Below, one piece after another: positions 1 through 5,410 of a stretch of 7,686 nt of DNA; position 1 is the first letter of the stretch, and the number at the start of each line of letters is the position of its first letter. Below the pieces are notes generated by a model. That model was not told where the DNA came from. It made no database searches and saw only the letters and a program-made list of their open reading frames with translations. A program made the translations under genes and the position numbers. Location of the stretch: NCBI GenBank assembly GCA_030619415.1, contig JAUXBM010000075.1, forward strand, positions 1-7,686, given 5' to 3'. The DNA is from Chlorobiota bacterium. Its GTDB lineage: Bacteria > Bacteroidota > Bacteroidia > Bacteroidales > F082.

Positions 1-77
1 AGGGTTTGGAGACTGGATTGATCACCGTTAAGATAACTACGGATCAATACTTTTTCACTTAAAGGTTCTGCCTTCAT
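1..77 (-). CDS. ECF-type sigma-70 RNA polymerase sigma factor, N-terminal fragment
   Basis: Partial gene: ATG at 77-75, then 24 further open codons to position 3, continuing off the left edge. The visible peptide starts MKAEPLSEKV and contains LSEKVLIRSYLNGD, which resembles the start of region 2 in Bacteroidota ECF sigma factors (typically LSDxELIxxYLxGDexAle). ECF sigmas direct RNA polymerase to specific promoters, often under an anti-sigma factor, but no partner gene is visible here. The start is supported by an SD-like AGGTAAAG directly before the ATG (85-78) and by a good promoter upstream on the same strand. The gene is divergent from uvrA. The family call is inferred from only 25 residues. 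Regions 2 and 4, which would settle it, lie outside the window. Confidence 0.62.
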   Translation of the reverse strand, partial: MKAEPLSEKVLIRSYLNGDQSSLQT

Positions 78-174
78 CTTTACCTATTTTGTTCCTAATA
101 CAAAAAGGGTAATTTTTCTTCGATAATCGTCCTCCTAAGGTTGGTGAAAAATAAAAACTTGTTATTCTATTATG

Positions 175-205
175 CAAATATATGCACATTAACTTCAAAA
201 GCAAA
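175..205 (-). promoter_or_regulatory. Bacteroidota-type promoter for the leftward sigma-factor gene
   Basis: Read on the minus strand, TTTG (205-202) is followed after 19 nt by TATATTTG (182-175). This matches the Bacteroidota pattern of a -33 TTTG and a -7 TAnnTTTG. Transcription would start near 168-170 and give a leader of about 90 nt before the ATG at 77. The element lies just upstream of the candidate uvrA -7 box on the other strand, so the two divergent promoters share their upstream DNA. Confidence 0.55.
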
Positions 206-213
206 TAATATTC

Positions 214-221
214 TAATTTTG
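214..221 (+). promoter_or_regulatory. Candidate -7 box for uvrA
   Basis: TAATTTTG matches TAnnTTTG and sits 17 nt before the uvrA ATG, which would give a leader of only about 10 nt. No TTG or TTTG is visible at the expected -33 distance (around 189-195), so this is half a promoter by sequence. I saw no LexA-like operator, but Bacteroidota operators are not well enough defined to exclude one. Confidence 0.4.
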
Positions 222-238
222 CGCCTCAATTTTATCCG

Positions 239-3073
239 ATGTCAATGGATATAGCTAAAGCCAATCCCAAAGATTATATCATCGTAGTCAGGTCAAGGGT
301 TAACAACCTGAAAAACCTGAGTGTCGCTATCCCGCGCAAAAAATTTGTAGTGATTACCGGGCTTTCCGGCTCGGGTAAATCATCACTCGCGTTTGATACG
401 CTTTACGCTGATGGGCAGCGGAGATATGTTGAAAGCCTTAGCTCATACGCCAGGCAGTTTCTTGGGCGAATGGACAAACCAGATGTGGATGCCATTCATG
501 GTATATCGCCGGCAATCGCCATCGAGCAAAAAGTAAAGACAAGAAATCCCCGCTCGACGGTTGGCACTTCCACAGAAATTTATGAATATATCAAGTTGCT
601 TTTTGCGCGAATTGGCAAAACCTACTCCCCTATTTCCGGGAGGTTGGTGAAAAGACATACTGTAACTGATATTGCTGATGAACTTCTCCAATTACCAGAA
701 AAAAAGTATGTGTTAATTTATTCCCCTATTCACCTGAATGGTGGACGTACACTGTCGCAGCAACTTCAGATATTGATGCAACAAGGCTTCAGCCGACTCA
801 TGAATAAGGGGCAAGTGATTCGAATTGAAGACATCCTGGAAAAGATCAATGCTAAAACAAAATCCAAAGGTTATTATCTGCTGATCGACCGGGTACTGAT
901 CGATAAAGATGACCATGATCTGAGTGCGCGTATTGCCGATTCTGTTCAAACAGCCTTATACGAAGGCCATGGTATCTGTAAAATCAGTTATGAAGAAAAT
1001 GGCGAATTGCTTGAAAAGGAATATTCAAATAAGTTTGAGCTGGATGGCATCAATTTCGAAGAACCTTCTGTGAATATGTTCACCTTTAACAACCCTTATG
1101 GCGCCTGTAAAACATGTGAGGGATTTGGAAGCACGATTGGTATTGACGAGGATCTTGTTATTCCCAATAAAAGTTTATCAATTTACGATGACGCCGTCGC
1201 TTGCTGGAAGGGTGAAAAAATGAGGGAGTGGAAAGAGCAGCTCATCGCCACAGCCTATCAATTTAATTTTCCTATTCACAAACCTTATTTCCAGTTAAGC
1301 GAAGAGGAAAAGGAATTATTGTGGACAGGTAACCGGTATTTTGAAGGTATTGATGCGTTTTTCAGGTATGTTGAGGAGCAAACCTATAAAATACAATACA
1401 GGGTTATGCTTTCGCGATATCGTGGGAAAACCAAATGCCCTGAGTGTAAAGGTACCCGGTTGCGGAATGATGCAAATTATGTTAAAGTTGGTGGAAAATC
1501 TATTTCAGAAATTGTCCAGATGCAACTGGATGAAGCTTCGGCGTTTTTCCACAAACTCAAACTGGACGAACACGATAAAAAAATTGCCAGCCGTCTTTTG
1601 ATAGAAATTGATAACAGGATCGGTTTCCTGAATGATGTTGGTTTAGGCTACCTGACGATGAACCGCCTGTCGAATTCTTTATCTGGTGGTGAGTCTCAGC
1701 GAATCAACCTTGCTACTTCCCTGGGCAGCAGCCTGGTAGGATCTATGTATATTTTGGATGAGCCAAGTATTGGTCTTCATCCCCGCGACACAGAACGCTT
1801 AATCAGGGTGTTGAAAAGGTTAAGAAATTTAGGCAATACCGTAATTGTTGTTGAACACGATGAAGAAATTATCAAAGAGGCAGATGAGATTATCGATATC
1901 GGTCCTGATGCCGGCGAACATGGAGGAAACCTTGTTTTCCAGGGGGCATTTAACGAGCTGCAGAATAATGATAAAAGTTATACTGCATTATACCTCACGG
2001 GAAGGAAAGAGATACCTGTTCCTGCAAGGAGACGCAAATGGAAGGATTATATTGAGATAAAAGGTGCCATCGAAAACAACCTGAAGAATTTCAATGTGAA
2101 AATCCCTTTGAATACGCTGAATGTAATCACAGGCGTTAGTGGTTCAGGTAAATCGACATTGGTGGGTCAGATTCTATATCCTGCCCTGAAAAAGCGCTTT
2201 GGCGGATATGCAGATAAGACAGGAAAGTTTGGAATGATTGATGGCGATATCGATAGCATTGCGGCTGTTGAGTACATCGACCAAAACCCGATTGGACGCT
2301 CTTCCAGGTCGAACCCGGCCACGTATTTAAAAGCGTATGATGACATCCGGCAATTGTACGCCTCTCAGAAAATGGCCAAATTAAGGGGCTACAAACCAGG
2401 CTTTTTCTCTTTTAATATTCCCGGAGGGCGATGTGAGCATTGCGAAGGCGAGGGTGTGATTAAGGTCGAGATGCAGTTTATGGCGGATATTTACCTGACC
2501 TGTGATGACTGCCACGGCAAACGATTTAAAAACGAGGTGCTCGAGATCAAGTATGATAAAAAGTCAATCACCGATATTCTTGATATGACGGTATCGCAGG
2601 CGCTCACTTTTTTTGGAGGCTCCGGGAATAAAAATTCCACCCTTAAAAAGATCATCGAAAAAATTCAGCCGTTGGAAGAAGTTGGCCTTGGATACCTGAG
2701 ACTTGGACAACCCTCAAATACATTGAGTGGTGGCGAAGCACAGCGCATAAAACTCGCTTATTTCCTGTCGAAAGGAAGCAATGGTTTACGAACCTTATTT
2801 ATTTTCGATGAACCCACAACAGGATTGCATATTCACGACATCAGCAAACTGCTCCATTCCTTTAATGCCTTGATCGAAAGGGGACATAGCATAGTTGTGA
2901 TCGAACACAATATGGAAGTGGTTAAATCCGCCGACTGGTTGATCGACCTCGGCCCCGAAGGTGGTGACGGAGGCGGTGAAATTGTTTTTGAAGGTGTTCC
3001 TGAGGACCTCGAAAAAATTAAAAACTCTTATACCGGCAGGTATTTGAAGGTAAAATTGAATTACACTAATTAA
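239..3073 (+). CDS. uvrA: Excinuclease ABC subunit A (UvrA)
   Basis: UvrA is the ATPase dimer that finds bulky DNA lesions and loads UvrB in nucleotide excision repair. At 944 residues it is full length (E. coli about 940). Two ABC modules are visible. Module I has Walker [10 protein letters not shown] at 41-49, signature LSGGES 481-486, Walker B MYILDEP 503-509 and H-loop His540. Module II has Walker [10 protein letters not shown] 632-640, signature LSGGEAQ 829-835, Walker B LFIFDEP 853-859 and His890. The C-terminal zinc finger is complete (Cys732, 735, 755, 758), and CPEC at 400-403 is present. The first zinc site is reduced: CKTC at 290-293 has no partner CxxC before it (only Cys247 precedes). 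The DNA-contacting [16 protein letters not shown] region is intact at 724-739. The ATG at 239 is chosen because the family homology begins near residue 13; ATG 245 is possible. There is no SD. The stop overlaps the convergent helicase gene. Bacteroidota often carry a second uvrA paralogue, and the conserved motifs here look like the canonical copy. Confidence 0.97.
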   Translation: MSMDIAKANPKDYIIVVRSRVNNLKNLSVAIPRKKFVVITGLSGSGKSSLAFDTLYADGQRRYVESLSSYARQFLGRMDKPDVDAIHGISPAIAIEQKVKTRNPRSTVGTSTEIYEYIKLLFARIGKTYSPISGRLVKRHTVTDIADELLQLPEKKYVLIYSPIHLNGGRTLSQQLQILMQQGFSRLMNKGQVIRIEDILEKINAKTKSKGYYLLIDRVLIDKDDHDLSARIADSVQTALYEGHGICKISYEENGELLEKEYSNKFELDGINFEEPSVNMFTFNNPYGACKTCEGFGSTIGIDEDLVIPNKSLSIYDDAVACWKGEKMREWKEQLIATAYQFNFPIHKPYFQLSEEEKELLWTGNRYFEGIDAFFRYVEEQTYKIQYRVMLSRYRGKTKCPECKGTRLRNDANYVKVGGKSISEIVQMQLDEASAFFHKLKLDEHDKKIASRLLIEIDNRIGFLNDVGLGYLTMNRLSNSLSGGESQRINLATSLGSSLVGSMYILDEPSIGLHPRDTERLIRVLKRLRNLGNTVIVVEHDEEIIKEADEIIDIGPDAGEHGGNLVFQGAFNELQNNDKSYTALYLTGRKEIPVPARRRKWKDYIEIKGAIENNLKNFNVKIPLNTLNVITGVSGSGKSTLVGQILYPALKKRFGGYADKTGKFGMIDGDIDSIAAVEYIDQNPIGRSSRSNPATYLKAYDDIRQLYASQKMAKLRGYKPGFFSFNIPGGRCEHCEGEGVIKVEMQFMADIYLTCDDCHGKRFKNEVLEIKYDKKSITDILDMTVSQALTFFGGSGNKNSTLKKIIEKIQPLEEVGLGYLRLGQPSNTLSGGEAQRIKLAYFLSKGSNGLRTLFIFDEPTTGLHIHDISKLLHSFNALIERGHSIVVIEHNMEVVKSADWLIDLGPEGGDGGGEIVFEGVPEDLEKIKNSYTGRYLKVKLNYTN

Positions 3074-4791
3074 TACCTTTTCTTCCTGCTTCGACGAAAT
3101 TCTTTGTCTGACTTTTTACGCTTTCTTTTAAATCTGCTATGTGATGAGCCGGTGTTTTGGCGTTTGTTCCCTTCATCGTCCCTGTTTACACGAATACTTC
3201 GGCCTTCAATTTCAACACCTCTAAAACTTTTGTTTAGTCCTTTGTCATCTTTATTGTCCACATCGAAATACGAACAGTTTTTTTGCATACTCAAATCACC
3301 AAAAGACTTGCGTTTAATACCTGAGACATCCGATAAATAATGAATAAGGTCCCCTTTTGTCAAACCATCAATCAGTCCGATGTTAACGAAGTAACGATTA
3401 AATCCACTTTTATCACGATTTCTTGTTGATTCCCGGCGTGATTCACCTGCAGTTTCGTTGAGATCGACCTCTACCCCACCCTTAAAATTATCAGACTGAA
3501 TCATTATATGATCTAACTGCGTTGTTATCAGTCTTTTAAGTAGGTCTTCTGTACTGAGATGAGCAAACTGACCATGAAGGTTGTATAATATTTTTTCGGC
3601 CTGTTCGTCAATCTCTGTATTAATGATCAGGTTAGCCCAATTATTGATACGGCTTGATTTTAATTCTTCAACACTCGGCACTTCAATGCGTTCAAACTTA
3701 ACCTTGATCTTTCTTTCGAGTTCTGCGATTCGTTTTCCTTCACGTGGATTGATAAAAGCAATTGAAACACCTTTCTTACCGGCACGTGCTGTCCTGCCAC
3801 TGCGGTGCGTGTAACCGTCCAATTGGTCAGGAAGCGTGTGATGCAACACGTGTGTGAGATCGTTAACATCAATACCACGTGCGGCAACATCCGTTGCAAT
3901 GAGTAATTGCATCGACCGGGTTTTGAACCGTCGCATTACGGCATCACGTTGACCCTGGGACAGATCGCCATGTAGTGCCTCTACGCCATATCCCATATTG
4001 CCTAGTTCATCTGCAATTTGCTGTGTTTCGCGTCTGGTGCGGCAAAACAAGATACCACGCATGTCAGGTTGGATGTCCAGGAAACGCCGGATCGAGGATA
4101 ATTTGTTGGCTACTTTGGTTATAACATATTTATGCGTTATATCCTTGTTGACTTTCTCCTTGGTATTAATAGAAACTTCTAGGGGTGCTTCCATATATTT
4201 ATTCACAATTCTTCGAATCTCAGGAGGCATGGTTGCCGAAAACAGCCAGGTTACACGGTCTTCGAGGGTATGCGACAGAATCTCATCGATATCCTCCTTA
4301 AAGCCCATATTGAGCATTTCGTCGGCCTCATCCAAAACAACATATCTTACGTTATCAAGTTTAACGGCTTTGCGGTTAATTAAATCTAACAACCGTCCGG
4401 GCGTAGCCACAACGATCTGCGTAGGTTTTTTAAGGGCTCTAATTTGATTAACAATGGCCGCACCACCATATACCACTTCTACATTGAGGCGTTTATTGTT
4501 TTGGGAGAAACTAACCAATTGCTGAGCTGTTTGTTGACCCAATTCACGTGTTGGAGCCATAATAAGCACTTGTGTGGCTTTGTTATCAGTATCGATCAAC
4601 TCTATTAAAGGAAGACCAAACGCAGCCGTTTTGCCCGTTCCTGTTTGCGCAATTCCGATAAAATCAGTTGGATCATTACCCAATAACATCGGGATTGCTT
4701 TTTCCTGAACGGGGGTTGGATCTACAAATCCGAGTTTATCGAGGACTTCAATAGTTGATTGAGAGAGTCCTAGTTTTTCAAAGTTATTCAA
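3070..4791 (-). CDS. deaD: DEAD-box ATP-dependent RNA helicase with DbpA-type C-terminal domain
   Basis: A cytoplasmic ATP-dependent RNA helicase of the DeaD/CsdA type, which remodels structured RNA in ribosome assembly, mRNA decay and cold adaptation. It has 573 residues. The Q motif lies around residues 4-29 with Gln29. Motif I AQTGTGKT is at 48-55, PTREL 80-84, TPGR 130-133, DEAD 154-157, SAT 185-187, ILFCRTR 247-253, ATDVAARGID 299-308 and HRSGRTAR 329-336, so both RecA lobes are intact. Residues about 465-537 resemble the DbpA RNA-binding fold, followed by a very basic tail ([15 protein letters not shown]). The start is TTG: the frame upstream to the stop at 4830-4828 has no ATG or GTG, the next Met (36) lies past the Q motif, and NNFEKLGLS fits the usual family N-terminus. 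It lies downstream of csp on the same strand but beyond a terminator, and it has its own -7 box. Its TAA overlaps the uvrA stop. Confidence 0.96.
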   Translation of the reverse strand: MNNFEKLGLSQSTIEVLDKLGFVDPTPVQEKAIPMLLGNDPTDFIGIAQTGTGKTAAFGLPLIELIDTDNKATQVLIMAPTRELGQQTAQQLVSFSQNNKRLNVEVVYGGAAIVNQIRALKKPTQIVVATPGRLLDLINRKAVKLDNVRYVVLDEADEMLNMGFKEDIDEILSHTLEDRVTWLFSATMPPEIRRIVNKYMEAPLEVSINTKEKVNKDITHKYVITKVANKLSSIRRFLDIQPDMRGILFCRTRRETQQIADELGNMGYGVEALHGDLSQGQRDAVMRRFKTRSMQLLIATDVAARGIDVNDLTHVLHHTLPDQLDGYTHRSGRTARAGKKGVSIAFINPREGKRIAELERKIKVKFERIEVPSVEELKSSRINNWANLIINTEIDEQAEKILYNLHGQFAHLSTEDLLKRLITTQLDHIMIQSDNFKGGVEVDLNETAGESRRESTRNRDKSGFNRYFVNIGLIDGLTKGDLIHYLSDVSGIKRKSFGDLSMQKNCSYFDVDNKDDKGLNKSFRGVEIEGRSIRVNRDDEGNKRQNTGSSHSRFKRKRKKSDKEFRRSRKKRY

Positions 4792-4813
4792 AAATATATT
4801 TTTTAATGTGTGG

Positions 4814-4821
4814 CAAAGGTA
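4814..4821 (-). promoter_or_regulatory. Candidate -7 box for deaD
   Basis: Minus-strand TACCTTTG (4821-4814) matches TAnnTTTG and lies 22 nt before the TTG start, so the leader would be about 15-17 nt and AT-rich. No clear TTTG is seen about 20 nt upstream; a weak TTAG is the nearest candidate. The same octamer occurs before tex. A promoter here fits the terminator that separates deaD from csp. Confidence 0.5.
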
Positions 4822-4905
4822 GTCAAATCAATAATGCTAACTAGCTGAATTATAAATAATTATTAATAAGGATTATTATTTATACCCTCGCTAATTTTTT
4901 TCCAT

Positions 4906-4938
4906 AAAAAAAGCCATCCAACTGGATGGCTTTTTTTT
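4906..4938 (-). terminator. Rho-independent terminator of the cold-shock gene
   Basis: A perfect stem GCCATCC/GGATGGC (4913-4919 with 4924-4930) closes a 4-nt loop. It is flanked by seven A (4906-4912) and eight T (4931-4938), so the stem can extend as an A-T helix and a T-run follows on either strand. It starts 17 nt after the csp stop codon. On the minus strand it ends csp; on the plus strand it could stop antisense transcription heading towards csp and tex. It is the only convincing intrinsic terminator in the window. Confidence 0.87.
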
Positions 4939-4955
4939 GTCAATTTCAAAAATGA

Positions 4956-5150
4956 TTAGTCAGCTAACTGAACGTTAACGGCATTTAATCCTTTTCTTCC
5001 TTGTTCAACGTCAAATTTTACTTTGTCGTCTTCACGAATTTCGTCAATCAATCCATTCTGGTGAACAAAAATGTCCTGACCACCATCGTCTGGTTTAATA
5101 AAACCAAAGCCTTTGGATCTGTTGAAAAATTTTACTGTTCCTTCTTTCAT
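4956..5150 (-). CDS. csp: Cold-shock protein, single CSD domain
   Basis: A 64-residue protein that is entirely one cold-shock domain (OB-fold), binding single-stranded RNA or DNA and melting RNA secondary structure. RNP1 is KGFGFI at 13-18 and RNP2 begins DIFVH at 26-30. Phe8, Phe9, Phe15, Phe17 and Phe28 supply the aromatic nucleic-acid-binding face. Residue 31, usually aromatic in E. coli and Bacillus Csps (VHF or VHY), is Gln here, so one stacking contact is missing. The length is normal for the family (about 64-70). The ATG at 5150 gives the expected MKEGTVKFF start; the preceding TTTTAAGTAA is a poor SD. The gene appears monocistronic, with a terminator just downstream and a promoter about 155 nt upstream. 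The long leader suggests cold or post-transcriptional control. Which Csp paralogue this is (A, C, G and so on) cannot be told, and not every Csp is cold-induced. Confidence 0.95.
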   Translation of the reverse strand: MKEGTVKFFNRSKGFGFIKPDDGGQDIFVHQNGLIDEIREDDKVKFDVEQGRKGLNAVNVQLAD

Positions 5151-5299
5151 TTACTTAAAATTTAATAATAAAAATTGTATTTGGAATGGTCCTGCGCGGC
5201 AAGTGTCTTGAGATCAAATAATTCGACTAAACTTATACAGTATTAGGGAGATTTTTTCTTGAAGGGTACTTAAATACACAGATACTATTCTGTTAAAAC
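5151..5299 (-). promoter_or_regulatory. Presumed long 5' leader of the csp mRNA
   Basis: If transcription starts from the promoter at 5337-5305, the csp mRNA has about 150 untranslated nt. This is similar in scale to the cspA leader of E. coli, where the leader acts in cold-responsive translation. The stretch is AT-rich around one GC-rich patch (CTTGCCGCGCAGGACC on the minus strand, about 5200-5185). I see no long perfect hairpin and no recognisable riboswitch. The regulatory role is inferred from length and gene identity alone. Confidence 0.35.
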
Positions 5300-5304
5300 T
5301 TTTG

Positions 5305-5337
5305 CAAAAATACACAATTTTTACAATAGCAAGCAAA
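5305..5337 (-). promoter_or_regulatory. Bacteroidota-type promoter for csp
   Basis: Minus-strand TTTG (5337-5334), a 21-nt spacer, then TATTTTTG (5312-5305) fit the -33/-7 pattern. The upstream TTTG is itself part of a second TATTTTTG (5341-5334), which could be an alternative -7 box, though no matching -33 lies at a good distance from it. Expected transcription start is near 5299. The region is shared with the divergent tex promoter. Confidence 0.53.
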
Positions 5338-5382
5338 AATATTACAAAAACAGCAAAAAGAGTTTTATATTTTCAGATTATG

Positions 5383-5390
5383 TACCTTTG
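5383..5390 (+). promoter_or_regulatory. Candidate -7 box for tex
   Basis: TACCTTTG matches TAnnTTTG and ends 20 nt before the tex ATG, giving a leader of about 14 nt. No TTTG is present at the expected -33 distance; TTTT at 5363-5366 is the nearest. The octamer is identical to that before deaD. Confidence 0.45.
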
Positions 5391-5410
5391 AGCAGCAAAA
5401 TAATTCATGT

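Noticed and set aside
17..55. Inverted repeat ATTGATC...GATCAAT followed by TTTTT, resembling a terminator.
   Set aside because: The stem is AT-rich with a bulge and a 10-nt loop, and it lies inside the apparent sigma-factor coding sequence.
3..62. Open plus-strand frame ending at 60-62 whose peptide (LETGLITVKITTDQ) vaguely resembles a type IX secretion sorting tail.
   Set aside because: The minus strand over the same bases encodes a much better match, an ECF sigma N-terminus with an ATG, an SD-like sequence and an upstream promoter. The tail also lacks the usual final KK-hydrophobic motif.
1341..1601. 86-codon open frame in another frame within uvrA.
   Set aside because: It lies wholly inside conserved UvrA coding sequence, including the CPEC region; there is no sign of a separate gene.
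3998..4447. 149-codon plus-strand open frame inside the helicase gene.
   Set aside because: It is a shadow of the conserved DEAD-box coding sequence, with Ser/Leu/Arg-rich composition typical of antisense reading and no promoter or domain.
5304..5402. Four GCAAAA repeats (about 5304, 5333, 5353, 5395) as a possible operator array.
   Set aside because: Spacing is irregular (29, 20, 42) and the region is A-rich, so short A-tracts recur by chance; two copies are already explained as -7/-33 boxes.
5407..5409. ATG just upstream of the tex start.
   Set aside because: It is out of frame with Tex; the ATG at 5411 gives the expected N-terminus.
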